Below, one piece after another: positions 16,983 through 25,751 of a stretch of DNA of 64,000 bases (positions within the stretch are counted from its first letter, which is position 1; each line of letters opens with the position of its first letter). The stretch is from positions 1 to 64,000 of the forward strand of contig SLBA01000002.1 in NCBI GenBank assembly GCA_007126575.1, in the 5' to 3' direction. Source of the stretch: Gemmatimonadota bacterium (GTDB lineage: Bacteria > Gemmatimonadota > Gemmatimonadetes > Longimicrobiales > Gaopeijiaceae). The notes below the pieces were generated by a model. That model saw only the letters and a list, made by a program, of their open reading frames with translations. It was not told where the DNA came from and did no database searches. The position numbers and the translations under genes were made by a program.

Positions 16983-18695
16983 ATGACGGCAGACGGGAAG
17001 GCGGGGACCGTGATCCTGCGGCGGGCCTCGACCCAGGAATCCGTGCACCGCGTCCACGCCGCGGTCGTGGAGGCCGGGGGGCGGCGGATCGCGGTGCGGG
17101 GTGAGGTGGACCGGGTCACCTACATGCGCTCTGCCGCGAAGCCGTTCCAGGCGCTCCCGCTCGTCGAGGACGGTGTGGTCGAGGCGCTGGGGATTCAGGC
17201 GGATGAGCTGGCGCTCGCCTGTGGCTCCCACAGCGGAGAGCCGGAGCACGTCAGGGTGGCGGAGCGGCTCCTGGCCCGCACGGGGTTCGATGTCGGAGCG
17301 CTCGCCTGCGGGGCCCACCCTCCAATGGGGGGACCTGCCGCGGCGGCCCTCTGGAGGGAGGGAGGGGAGCCCGGGCGGATTCACAACAACTGTTCGGGAA
17401 AGCATGCCGGGATGCTCGCGCTCGTGCGTCATCGGGGGTGGGATCCCCGGGGGTACCAGGCCGCTGGGCACCCCGTCCAGGAGCGGATGGCCCACGAGAT
17501 CGCCCGGTGGACCGGGGTTCCCCGCGGGGAGCTCGTCGAAGGGGTCGACGGGTGCGGGGTGGTCTGCTTCGCGGTCCCACTCGAGGCGATGGCCCGGGCG
17601 ATGGGCGCCTTCGTGCAGGCGGCGGACACCGGAGACCCGGGTCCCGCCTCGGTGCTCGGCGCGATGACGGAGCATCCCTGGATGGTGGCGGGGACCGACC
17701 GCCTGTGCACGGAGCTCGTCGAAGCGACCCGGGGGCGGGTGGTGGCCAAGGTCGGCGCCGAGGGGGTCTATTGTGCCGGGGTACGGAGCCGGGGGCTCGG
17801 GATCGCGCTCAAGGTCGAGGACGGGGCGAAGCGTGCGGCCGAGGTCGCCCTCCTGGCGATCCTGGATCAGCTCGAGCTCCTCGACGCCGAGGCCTGGGGG
17901 CGGCTCGAGCGCTGGAGGCCGGCGCGTGTTCGCAATACGCGTGGGGAGCCCGCGGCCGAGCTGGAGCCCGATCTCGAGCTTCGGATGGTGGGCGCGAACG
18001 GGACGGGCCCCGAGGATTCCGGGGTTGAGCCGGGAGCGAGGCTTTCGTCCTCGGTGCGGGTGCTGGTGTCCCTGAGCGCCGCTCTGGCGGCGGGCGACGA
18101 CGACCGGGTTCTGGAGGCGCTCTCGACCGCCGCAGCGCTCGGGATGCAGCGCGAGGTGGAGGAGTGCCTGCTTCAGGCGCATCTCTTCGTGGGCTTCCCT
18201 CGGGCGCTCAACGGATTCGCGCAGTGGCGCTCGCTCGGCCACACAGGTGGCGACCGACCGGAGTCCGACGAGGACCGCTCGGAGTGGCCGGCTCGAGGGG
18301 AGCGGCTGTGTCGAGTGGTGTACGGGAGCGCGTACGAGGGACTGCGGGAGAACATCGGCTACCTTCATCCCGCAATGGATCGATGGATGGTCGAGGAGGG
18401 GTACGGAAAGGTGCTGGGAAGGCCGGGACTCGCCCTCAGGACCCGGGAGCTGTGCGTCGCGGCGGTCCTCGCCGTCCAGGGGGTCGGCCCGCAGCTGCAT
18501 TCACACCTGCGGGGCGCGCTGCGGGTCGGCTGCACCCCCGCCGAGGTCGACGAGGCCCTGCGCCTGGCGACCGAGGGGATCGACGTGGCCTCCGGCCGCC
18601 GTGCCTTCGAGGTCTGGAGATCGGTGGAGTCCCGGCACCGATCCGGGAATCGTTCCGACGCATCGGGCAGCGATGCGCGGAAACACATTCAATGA
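16983..18695 (+). CDS. Type-III-like asparaginase fused to a carboxymuconolactone decarboxylase-like domain
   Basis: A single 570-residue reading frame joins two families. Residues 1 to about 325 match the asparaginase II family typified by Rhizobium etli ReAV: the Ser-x-x-Lys pair at Ser50/Lys53 (MRSAAKPFQ), CGSHSGEPEHV near 80, HNNCSGKHAGM near 137, DGCGVVCF near 190 and KVGAEGVYCAG near 258. After a linker, residues about 355-555 resemble a duplicated CMD/AhpD-type helical domain: LLQAHLFVGFPRALNGF near 405, then LALRTRELCVAA and HSHLRGALRVGCTPAEVDEAL near 480-525. The AhpD CxxC is absent, as in PcaC-type decarboxylases. No stop or obvious frameshift separates the halves. Fusion of these families is unusual in my experience, and the function of the second half is unknown. 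The ATG start at 16983 has no strong ribosome site. Confidence 0.85.
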   Translation: MTADGKAGTVILRRASTQESVHRVHAAVVEAGGRRIAVRGEVDRVTYMRSAAKPFQALPLVEDGVVEALGIQADELALACGSHSGEPEHVRVAERLLARTGFDVGALACGAHPPMGGPAAAALWREGGEPGRIHNNCSGKHAGMLALVRHRGWDPRGYQAAGHPVQERMAHEIARWTGVPRGELVEGVDGCGVVCFAVPLEAMARAMGAFVQAADTGDPGPASVLGAMTEHPWMVAGTDRLCTELVEATRGRVVAKVGAEGVYCAGVRSRGLGIALKVEDGAKRAAEVALLAILDQLELLDAEAWGRLERWRPARVRNTRGEPAAELEPDLELRMVGANGTGPEDSGVEPGARLSSSVRVLVSLSAALAAGDDDRVLEALSTAAALGMQREVEECLLQAHLFVGFPRALNGFAQWRSLGHTGGDRPESDEDRSEWPARGERLCRVVYGSAYEGLRENIGYLHPAMDRWMVEEGYGKVLGRPGLALRTRELCVAAVLAVQGVGPQLHSHLRGALRVGCTPAEVDEALRLATEGIDVASGRRAFEVWRSVESRHRSGNRSDASGSDARKHIQ

Positions 18696-18707
18696 GAAGG
18701 GAAGACC

Positions 18708-19835
18708 ATGTTCGTTGACGAGGTGACCATCAAAGTCCGCGGGGGAGTCGGCGGGTCCGGTTCGGACGCGTTCCGGCGGGAGTCCTTCGTGCCCCGGGGC
18801 GGTCCGGCGGGAGGGGACGGGGGAGCCGGGGGAAGTGTGATCCTCGAGGTCGACGACCAGCTCTCGACTCTGATGGACTTCCGGTACCGGGCCGAGTACC
18901 GGGCGGAGCGGGGCCAGCACGGACAGGGAAAGAGCCGTACGGGGCGGGGGGGCGAGAACCTGGTCCTCAAGGTGCCGCCGGGGACCGAGGTCCACGACGC
19001 CCAGTCCGGGGAGTACCTTGGTGAGCTCCTCGAAGATGGCGAGCGCTTCGTCGCCGCCCGCGGAGGTCGGGGAGGCCGCGGCAACATCCACTTCACGAGC
19101 GCCACGAACCAGGCCCCCCGGACCTGGGAGCCCGGACAGGAGGGCGAGGAGCGGACCGTGCGCCTCACCCTGAAGCTCATGGCCGACGTCGGCCTCGTGG
19201 GCGAACCGAACGCGGGGAAGTCGACGCTCATCTCGGCGCTCTCGGCGGCGAAGCCCAAGGTCGCCGATTATCCCTTCACGACCCTTTCGCCGAATCTGGG
19301 GGTGGTGACGCTCTCCGGGTTTCGATCCTTCGTGCTCGCCGACATTCCCGGGATCATCGAGGGTGCGCACGAGGGCAAGGGGCTCGGCCACCAGTTCCTT
19401 CGTCACATCGAGCGCACGCGGACCCTGGCGGTCCTGGTTCCGGTGACCGAGCCCGATCCACTCGAGACCTACGAGCGCCTCCGCAGGGAGCTGCGGCAGT
19501 ATTCGCCGGAGCTCGCGGACCGGCCCCACTGCCTGGTCCTGACCAAGGTGGACCTGCTGAGCCCGGACGATCCTCCGCCCGAGCCCGATGCCCCCGAGGC
19601 GTGGGGCGTGTATGCGATCTCGTCGGTGTCCCGCAGCGGGCTCGACGCCCTGCAGGAAGGGCTGTGGAAGACCGTGATCGAGACCCGCGACGGAGAGGGG
19701 TCCGCGGTGATTCGGGAACGCGAGACCGGCGGTGCGGGTGATGAGCCCGGATCCGAGGGGGAGGACGAGGCCGTGGGGGATCCGCCGACCGGTCCGGAGG
19801 ACGAGGACGAGTGGTGGGGCGCCGACCCCCTCTGA
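18708..19835 (+). CDS. obg: Obg-family GTPase
   Basis: Obg is an essential ribosome-assembly GTPase linked to the 50S subunit and the stringent response. The product of 375 residues has the glycine-rich Obg fold at the N-terminus (VRGGVGGSG, RGGPAGGDGGAGG). The G domain has G1 GEPNAGKST near 166, a switch-I threonine in DYPFTTLSPN, G3 DIPGII near 208 and G4 TKVD near 282. The C-terminal tail is acidic (EDEDEWWG). The start lies 13 bases after the fusion gene. The last 25 bases overlap dprA. Confidence 0.96.
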   Translation: MFVDEVTIKVRGGVGGSGSDAFRRESFVPRGGPAGGDGGAGGSVILEVDDQLSTLMDFRYRAEYRAERGQHGQGKSRTGRGGENLVLKVPPGTEVHDAQSGEYLGELLEDGERFVAARGGRGGRGNIHFTSATNQAPRTWEPGQEGEERTVRLTLKLMADVGLVGEPNAGKSTLISALSAAKPKVADYPFTTLSPNLGVVTLSGFRSFVLADIPGIIEGAHEGKGLGHQFLRHIERTRTLAVLVPVTEPDPLETYERLRRELRQYSPELADRPHCLVLTKVDLLSPDDPPPEPDAPEAWGVYAISSVSRSGLDALQEGLWKTVIETRDGEGSAVIRERETGGAGDEPGSEGEDEAVGDPPTGPEDEDEWWGADPL

Positions 19836-20971
19836 TCGAGGCGGCTGAGGAGGACGCCCTCCTGGCCCTTCGGATCCTTCCCGGGGTCGGGGACCTGGGG
19901 GTAATCCGCCTTCTGTTGCGCTGGGGCTCGGCGCGCGAGGTCTGGCGGCACCCGGACGCGGTGGCGCAGGCGGGGCGTTCCGAGACCAGGGACGCCCTCG
20001 GGACTCCGAACCGTCTCCTCGACGAGGCCCGGGCGATTCGCGAGCGTTGTCTGCGGGACGGATTCCGGATCACCGGGTTCCTCGACCCGGACTACCCACG
20101 TGCTTTGCACCACCTCTACGATCCTCCCCCGGTCCTGTTCAGCTACGGTGACTTCGGGATCCTGCGCAGACCGCTGGTCGCGATGGTCGGCAGCAGGAAG
20201 GCGACGGCGACCGGCCGGCGAACGGCGGAGCGGGTCGCCGCGGAGCTGTCGGCCGAAGGGATGGGCGTGGTGAGCGGGATGGCGTTAGGGATCGACGGCG
20301 CGGCTCACAAGGGTGCGCTCCGGGGACCGGGCAGTACCGTCGCGGTGCTGGCGAGGGGACCCGATCGCGCCTACCCGGTGGCGAACGCCGGCCTCTTTCG
20401 AGCGGTGGCTCGGAAGGGGCTCCTGGTGAGCGAATTCCCCCCGGGCGAGAAGGCACGGCCGTATCACTTTCCCAGACGCAATCGGATCATCGCGGCCCTC
20501 TCGTGGGGTGTGGTGGTGGTCGAGGCCGGGCGTCGCAGTGGAGCGCTGATCACCGTGGATCACGCGCTCGACCTGGGCCGCGAGGTGATGGCGATCCCCG
20601 GATCGGTCGAATGGGAGCAGACCCGCGGTACGCATGACCTCATCCGGCGGCTCGGCTGCATCGTAACCTCGACCGACGAGATCCTGGAGTCCGTCCCCTG
20701 GGCCGCCCTCGAACTCGAGGAGGTGTCTCCCGAGCTGCTCCAGGCGGCCCGGAGGGTGGGCCGATCCAGCCCCGCCCTGCGCCTGCTCCCGGCCGAGGAG
20801 CGCCTGGGGGATCTCGTGGGGCTCGAGCCCCTCCCTCTCGAGGCGATCCTGGAGCGCTCCGGGCTGCCCGCGTCGCGGACACTCGCAGCGCTTACCCGGC
20901 TCGAAGTCGAGGGACGGATCCGACGGGAACCCGAGGGGTGGGTGCGGGTGGCGGCCTCGGGGTCCCGGTGA
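19811..20971 (+). CDS. dprA: DNA processing protein DprA
   Basis: DprA protects incoming single-stranded DNA and loads RecA during natural transformation. The product of 386 residues has an N-terminal SAM-like helical region, then the Rossmann-like core with MVGSRKATATGRRTAE near residue 124, SGMALGIDGAAHKGAL near 160 and FPRRNRIIAALS near 220. A C-terminal winged-helix-like region begins after about residue 300. GTG 19811 lies inside the end of obg. No other competence gene is seen in this window. Confidence 0.93.
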   Translation: MVGRRPPLIEAAEEDALLALRILPGVGDLGVIRLLLRWGSAREVWRHPDAVAQAGRSETRDALGTPNRLLDEARAIRERCLRDGFRITGFLDPDYPRALHHLYDPPPVLFSYGDFGILRRPLVAMVGSRKATATGRRTAERVAAELSAEGMGVVSGMALGIDGAAHKGALRGPGSTVAVLARGPDRAYPVANAGLFRAVARKGLLVSEFPPGEKARPYHFPRRNRIIAALSWGVVVVEAGRRSGALITVDHALDLGREVMAIPGSVEWEQTRGTHDLIRRLGCIVTSTDEILESVPWAALELEEVSPELLQAARRVGRSSPALRLLPAEERLGDLVGLEPLPLEAILERSGLPASRTLAALTRLEVEGRIRREPEGWVRVAASGSR

Positions 20972-22101
20972 GCACCCGGGTCGAGACCGGACGCCTCGAA
21001 GCGGCCGACGTCCCGTCCGGCACGTATCGGCACCTGTATCTGGAGGTCCCCTGGGCGGTCCGGGGCGTCCAGGAGGGGGGAGAGGGAGCGTCGGATACGT
21101 GGGCCAGACTCCTGGGGCGGGAGCGCGCGATGCGTTCGGAGCGGGGGGGCCGGGTGAGCTCCGAGTTGAGTTCGCTCCTGATCGGGGGCGCGGCCCCCGC
21201 CTCGCTGGGACGGGCGCTTCCCCGGCTCGTGCGCGGGCTTCTGCCGGCTCCGGATTCGAGCGTGGGCGAGTGGACGGTCGAGGTCGAGCCGGGATGGGCG
21301 GAGGGGGCGTCCGACGACCCCCTGTCGACGGTCGGGGCATGGCTGGAGGGTGGCGTGACCCGGCTCTGCCTTCGCGCCGACCCGGCGGCGGGCCCCGGCG
21401 GGTGGAGCGCCGAGAGGCTCACCCTGCTCGAGGGCATCGCCGATCTCGATCCCCCGGTGCTGGCGGCGGATCTCGTTCTTCGGTCGGGGGGGGAGGAGCC
21501 CGAGCCCCTTCACGATCTCCTGGATCGACTGCAACGGTCGGGTGTCTCCCACCTTTCGCTTTACGAGGATTCGGTGGGGGACGAAGATGCGGAGGATCGC
21601 TCCGGGGAGCTCTGGTGGGGGCTGCGGGAGAGGGCGTCGCAGCTGGGATTCGAGTCCACCGATGTGGTCAACCTGGCGCTCCCGGGAGCGGCCTCGACGA
21701 TGGCGATGGCGATCCAGCGTCGGTGGCCGATCCTGGGGTTGGGACCCGGGGCCCGGAGCTTCCGCAACCCGCGAAGACACTGGAACGTGCCGAGTTGGAG
21801 CCACTACCGGGCCCGGTTGTCCCGGGGGCTGGATCCACGAAGCGGCGGAGAGCTCCTCTCCGGCGACGAGGTTCGGCTCGAGCGGATCTGGTCCCGGCTG
21901 CCGACCCGGGAGGGAATGAGGGTTCCCCTCCGGCTCGGCGGAGATGACCCGAGGATTCGGGCATGGTTGCGTGCCGGCTGGATCGAGTGGCACCCGGGAC
22001 GCATACGACTGACGTCCAGGGGGATTCTCCGGCTCGACGGAATCGCGGTCGAGCTGGCCGACCTGCTCTCTGCCCCTCGACGCGGGGCCCTCGATCTCTG
22101 A
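20968..22101 (+). CDS. HemW-like protein lacking the radical-SAM cysteines
   Basis: This 377-residue product follows the HemW/HemN-like architecture from end to end. HLYLEVPW sits where HemW has its LYxHIPFC strand, then come SSLLIGGAAP (FFGGGTP in HemW), EWTVEVEPG (EITLEANPG), GVTRLCLRAD (GVNRLSLGVQ), SHLSLYED, LGLGPGARSF, SHYRARLSRGLDP and a C-terminal IRLTSRGILRLDGIAVEL. The CxxxCxxC cluster motif is absent; only one cysteine remains in the whole protein, near residue 137. Its position just before hrcA-dnaJ-prmA is the usual HemW position. It should not be able to bind a SAM-type 4Fe-4S cluster, so a radical reaction is unlikely. GTG 20968 overlaps the dprA stop. Confidence 0.75.
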   Translation: MSTRVETGRLEAADVPSGTYRHLYLEVPWAVRGVQEGGEGASDTWARLLGRERAMRSERGGRVSSELSSLLIGGAAPASLGRALPRLVRGLLPAPDSSVGEWTVEVEPGWAEGASDDPLSTVGAWLEGGVTRLCLRADPAAGPGGWSAERLTLLEGIADLDPPVLAADLVLRSGGEEPEPLHDLLDRLQRSGVSHLSLYEDSVGDEDAEDRSGELWWGLRERASQLGFESTDVVNLALPGAASTMAMAIQRRWPILGLGPGARSFRNPRRHWNVPSWSHYRARLSRGLDPRSGGELLSGDEVRLERIWSRLPTREGMRVPLRLGGDDPRIRAWLRAGWIEWHPGRIRLTSRGILRLDGIAVELADLLSAPRRGALDL

Positions 22102-22114
22102 TCTTGAGAGTACC

Positions 22115-23200
22115 ATGGCCGAATCACTGAATCCAGAGGAGTCGCGCGCGCGGCTCGGAGACGACCTGACGGAGAGAGAACGTCGGGTCCTCGACGCCGT
22201 GGTGCGTACCTACGTCGAGACGGCGGAGCCGGCGGGCAGCCGCACGGTCACCCGGCGCTTCAGTCTCGGGGTGTCGCCGGCGACCGTGCGCAACACGATG
22301 AGCGACCTCGAAGAGAAGGGGTACCTCATCCATCCGCACACCTCGGCCGGGCGGGTACCGACCGACCTCGCCTACCGGGTCTTCGTCGACCACCTGATGC
22401 AGCCGGCCGTCCTCTCGGAAGAGGACCGGCAGCGGCTCGCCAAGGAGCTCGACCGGCCCGGGTCCTCCGAGGTGGAGCGGCTGGTCCGGCGGGCCACCCG
22501 TGCCCTGGGCCTCCTCTCGCAGGAGCTCGGAGTCGCCGCGGCGCCGCGCCTGGACGCGGCCGTACTCGAGCGGCTGGAGCTCGCGAGGGTCTCGGCCACC
22601 AAGGTGCTCCTGGTTGCGCAGATCCGGAGCGGGCTGGTCCGAACCCTCTACGTCGACCTGAATACCGAAGTGCCCGATGACACCCTCGTCACGATCACGC
22701 ACCTGCTCAACGAGCGGCTCGCCGGTCTGACCCTCAGGGAGATCCGTGAGACGGTCTCGGACCGGATCCGCGATGCGCAGGCCCACGCCGACGACGCGGC
22801 CGAGGAGATCCTCAACGTCTTCATGCAGTCGGGATCCGAGCTCTTCGACTGGCCGGAGGTGGAGGGCACCGCGATCCATCTGGGGCACACGTCGGTCCTG
22901 GCCACGCAGCCCGAGTTCACGACCGGCGAGCGCCTGAAGGGGCTGATCGAACTCACCGAGCAGCACGATCTGTTCGCGGCGGTGCTCGGGGACCGCCCGC
23001 ATCCCACCGGTCTGCAGGTCACCATCGGGGGTGAGAACATGCGCGACGAACTCCGGGAGTTCACCCTCGTAACCGCGGAGTACCGCGTGGGGACCCTGAA
23101 GGGGGTCATCGGGGTCATCGGACCCACCCGCATGGCCTATGACAAGGTCATCGCGATCGTGGACTACACCTCTTCGCTGGTGAACCAGATCCTGGAGTGA
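22115..23200 (+). CDS. hrcA: Heat-inducible transcription repressor HrcA
   Basis: HrcA represses chaperone operons by binding CIRCE inverted repeats and is kept active by GroEL. The product of 361 residues has a winged-helix domain (about residues 10-90; VSPATVRNTMSDLEEKGYL is the recognition region), then the GAF-like and dimerisation parts. The ending MAYDKVIAIVDYTSSLV is characteristic. dnaJ follows after 67 bases. grpE, which usually lies between them, is missing. No CIRCE element was found upstream of hrcA or dnaJ in this window. Confidence 0.96.
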   Translation: MAESLNPEESRARLGDDLTERERRVLDAVVRTYVETAEPAGSRTVTRRFSLGVSPATVRNTMSDLEEKGYLIHPHTSAGRVPTDLAYRVFVDHLMQPAVLSEEDRQRLAKELDRPGSSEVERLVRRATRALGLLSQELGVAAAPRLDAAVLERLELARVSATKVLLVAQIRSGLVRTLYVDLNTEVPDDTLVTITHLLNERLAGLTLREIRETVSDRIRDAQAHADDAAEEILNVFMQSGSELFDWPEVEGTAIHLGHTSVLATQPEFTTGERLKGLIELTEQHDLFAAVLGDRPHPTGLQVTIGGENMRDELREFTLVTAEYRVGTLKGVIGVIGPTRMAYDKVIAIVDYTSSLVNQILE

Positions 23201-23267
23201 TCGGGTTGCGGCGGGCATCTCCCGGGGGATATCCCGGTCCCATTGCTGAATTCTCAAACCACACGAT

Positions 23268-24443
23268 ATGGCAGATTACTACGAACTTCTCGGCGTGAGC
23301 CGGGATGCGGACGAGAACACGATCAAGAAGGCGTACCGCAAGCTGGCGATGAAGTACCACCCGGACCGGAACGAGGGGACTAAGGACTCCGAGGAGCGCT
23401 TCAAGGAGATTTCGGAAGCCTACGATGTCCTCAAGGACCCCCAGCGTCGGGCCCGGTACGACCGATTCGGCAAGGAGGGGGTCAAGGGCGGTCCCGGTGC
23501 GGGCGGCCCCTTCCAGGGCTTCGATATCCAGGACGCGATCGAGATCTTCATGCGGGACTTCGGCGCGGGTGGCGGCGGCTTCGAAGAGATGTTCGGAGGC
23601 GGTCGCCGCCGTGGCCGAGGCCGTCGCAAGAGCCGGAAGGGAGAGAGCCTGAGGGTTCGGCTCCCCCTCACCCTGTCCGAAGTGGTTCACGGTACGGAAA
23701 AGACGATTCGTGTCGCTCTGCTGGAACCCTGCGAGCGATGCGACGGCTCCGGCTCGTCCGACGGAAGGGCTCCACAGCCGTGCGGCAGTTGCGGTGGAAC
23801 CGGCGAGGAGCGCGTCGCCCAGAACTCCGTCTTCGGCCAGTTCGTCTCGCTGACCACCTGCCGAACCTGTCGGGGGGAGGGGACCGTCGTTTCGAATCCC
23901 TGCTCCGCATGTCACGGTGAGGGGCGGGAGAGACAGCAGCGCGAAGTCCAGGTCGAAGTACCGGCCGGGGTCACCTCCGAGAACTACATCACCATCCGGG
24001 GGAAGGGCAACGTCGGATCGCGAGGAGGCCCCCGGGGCGATATCCTGGTGCTCCTCGAGGTCGAGTCGGACCCACGATTCTCGAGAGAGGGCAACCACCT
24101 GATCATCGACGTTCCCGTGACCTTCGCCCAGGCCGCGCTCGGAGCGGACATCGAGGTGCCCACCGTCGACGGGACCACCCCGGTCGATCTTCCGTCTGGG
24201 ATCCAGTCCGGGCAGGCGCTCAGGATCCGGGGAGAGGGCGTGCCCGATCTCAACGGAGGGGGACGGGGCGATCTGATTGCCCGAATCCGGGTTTGGACCC
24301 CGGAGCGACTCAGCTCGGCACAGGAGGAACTCTTCCGCGAACTGAAGGCGCTCGAGGACCCCGCTCCCGAGACCCCGCCCGACGAGGGATCGGGGAGCCG
24401 TCGGGGATTCTGGTCCCGCGTCAAGGAGGCCTTCACCTCGTGA
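23268..24443 (+). CDS. dnaJ: Chaperone DnaJ
   Basis: DnaJ is the Hsp40 co-chaperone that delivers substrates to DnaK and stimulates its ATPase. The product of 391 residues has a J domain with HPD near 31-33 (KYHPDRNEG), a Gly/Phe-rich segment, a zinc-binding region with four CxxCxGxG-like repeats (CERCDGSG, CGSCGGTG, CRTCRGEG, CSACHGEG; about 155-215), and two beta-sandwich substrate-binding domains. The C-terminal tail is acidic and then basic. Its stop overlaps prmA by 4 bases. Confidence 0.97.
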   Translation: MADYYELLGVSRDADENTIKKAYRKLAMKYHPDRNEGTKDSEERFKEISEAYDVLKDPQRRARYDRFGKEGVKGGPGAGGPFQGFDIQDAIEIFMRDFGAGGGGFEEMFGGGRRRGRGRRKSRKGESLRVRLPLTLSEVVHGTEKTIRVALLEPCERCDGSGSSDGRAPQPCGSCGGTGEERVAQNSVFGQFVSLTTCRTCRGEGTVVSNPCSACHGEGRERQQREVQVEVPAGVTSENYITIRGKGNVGSRGGPRGDILVLLEVESDPRFSREGNHLIIDVPVTFAQAALGADIEVPTVDGTTPVDLPSGIQSGQALRIRGEGVPDLNGGGRGDLIARIRVWTPERLSSAQEELFRELKALEDPAPETPPDEGSGSRRGFWSRVKEAFTS

Positions 24444-25321
24444 CCGGGGACGTTCCGGACCGCTGGATGGTCCTGAGGGTGCCCCGTCCCGAAGACGAGG
24501 TCCAGCGGGACCTGATGGTCGAGGCGCTCCTCGAGCTCGGTGCGCGAGGTGTCGAGGAGGGCGACGGTCGCCTGAGCGTCCACCTCCCACCCCCGCCCGA
24601 CGAACCGGAGTCCTTCGTCCGACGGGTGACCCGGGAGCTGGAACGGGTGTCCGGGACCGAGGGACTGGTCCTCGAGGTCGACTGGCAGCCGCACGAGGCC
24701 TGGGAGGACCGCTGGCGGAGTCACTTCAAACCGCGCCGGATCACCGGCCGGATCGTGGTCGCACCCAGCTGGGAGCGTCCCGAGGTCCCCCCGGGGACGA
24801 TGCTCCTGACGATCGACCCCGGCATGGCCTTCGGCACCTCGGATCACCCGACCACCCGCGGATGCATCCGGATGCTCGACCGGTGGGTACGCCCCGGGGA
24901 TCGAGTGGCCGACGTCGGCTCCGGTTCCGGGATCCTCGCGATCACCGCCGCTCTCCTCGGCGCGGCCGAGGTTCTGGCTGTGGAGCTCGACCCCTGGGCC
25001 TGTCAGGCGGCGCGAGAGAACCTTGCCCTGAACGGGGTCCAGGAGCGGGTTCGGGTTCGGGCGGCTCCGATCAGCGCGAAGGGGCTGCCCGGCGAGCCGC
25101 CCTTCGACGGCATCGTCGCCAACATCGAGAGCTCGATTCTGACCCCCCTTCTTCCCGGACTTCGAGCCGGGCTCGAGGACGGGGGGTGGCTGATCCTGAG
25201 CGGGATCCTGCGGACGGAATCCGAGGCGATCACCGCCGCCGCGAACGCCGCCGACCTGCGGCTCCAGGGGGTCGATGAGGAGGCCGACTGGTGGACGGGG
25301 GTGTTCGTCACTTCGGACTGA
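24440..25321 (+). CDS. prmA: Ribosomal protein L11 methyltransferase
   Basis: PrmA tri-methylates ribosomal protein L11. The product of 293 residues starts at GTG 24440, which overlaps the dnaJ stop. An N-terminal substrate-recognition domain is followed by the family hallmark DPGMAFGTSDHPTTR near 125, the SAM loop VADVGSGSGILAI near 157 and IVANIESSILTPLLP near 228 (the catalytic region). hrcA-dnaJ-prmA is a common gene order. Its last 14 bases overlap the end of the convergent small gene. Confidence 0.92.
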   Translation: MTGDVPDRWMVLRVPRPEDEVQRDLMVEALLELGARGVEEGDGRLSVHLPPPPDEPESFVRRVTRELERVSGTEGLVLEVDWQPHEAWEDRWRSHFKPRRITGRIVVAPSWERPEVPPGTMLLTIDPGMAFGTSDHPTTRGCIRMLDRWVRPGDRVADVGSGSGILAITAALLGAAEVLAVELDPWACQAARENLALNGVQERVRVRAAPISAKGLPGEPPFDGIVANIESSILTPLLPGLRAGLEDGGWLILSGILRTESEAITAAANAADLRLQGVDEEADWWTGVFVTSD

Positions 25322-25751
25322 CCTGTGGATCGGAACCGGCCTCGGCGGATCGGGAGCGCAGGCGCCGCCGCAGCGCGCTGCGCACCTTCCGCTCCTCTCG
25401 AAGAAGCCGTTCCCACCGTGCGAGCGCCCGGATCGACCCGGGTTCGAGGTGCTCCCCGATCCGCCGGAGCGAACTGCGGAGCCGGCCCTCGATCGAGCGG
25501 GACGCCCGGGCCTCCATCGAGGGCCGGATCAGGATCCAGCTGCGGGGTCCGGCACCCGCCCACCTTCGGCTGTTCGGCGTGAGTAGACGAAGTTGAGGGT
25601 CCCGGGCTGAAAACCGGGCGATCGATTCGACGTCGGGCGGGTCTGATTCGACCGAGGACTCGGCGATCAGTTCCTGCGCTTCGTCGATCGAAACCGCAGG
25701 GGCGGGGTGGTGTCGAAGGATTCGGACGAGGTGCTCGGGGGGAGTCTGCAT
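25308..25751 (-). CDS. Hypothetical protein, only minus-strand gene
   Basis: This 147-residue protein is of unknown family. ATG 25751 on the minus strand is preceded by a near-perfect Shine-Dalgarno GAGGAGGT five to six bases away, the strongest evidence that it is real. The N-terminal third is mixed (HLVRILRHHPAPAVSIDEAQELIAE). The middle has a beta-like segment ending RSWILIRPS, and the C-terminal third is a long Arg/Leu/Glu-rich helix. There is no signal peptide or membrane segment. It is convergent with prmA and divergent from the HIT gene. Confidence 0.6.
   Translation of the reverse strand: MQTPPEHLVRILRHHPAPAVSIDEAQELIAESSVESDPPDVESIARFSARDPQLRLLTPNSRRWAGAGPRSWILIRPSMEARASRSIEGRLRSSLRRIGEHLEPGSIRALARWERLLREERKVRSALRRRLRSRSAEAGSDPQVSPK

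Noticed and set aside
16983-18695. Artefactual joining of two genes by frameshift
   Set aside because: A single uninterrupted frame with uniform codon use runs through both domains, and no start with a ribosome site appears at the linker.
22101-23268. Possible CIRCE element near hrcA or dnaJ
   Set aside because: No 9-base TTAGCACTC/GAGTGCTAA pair or close variant was found; only a GC-rich short repeat is present.
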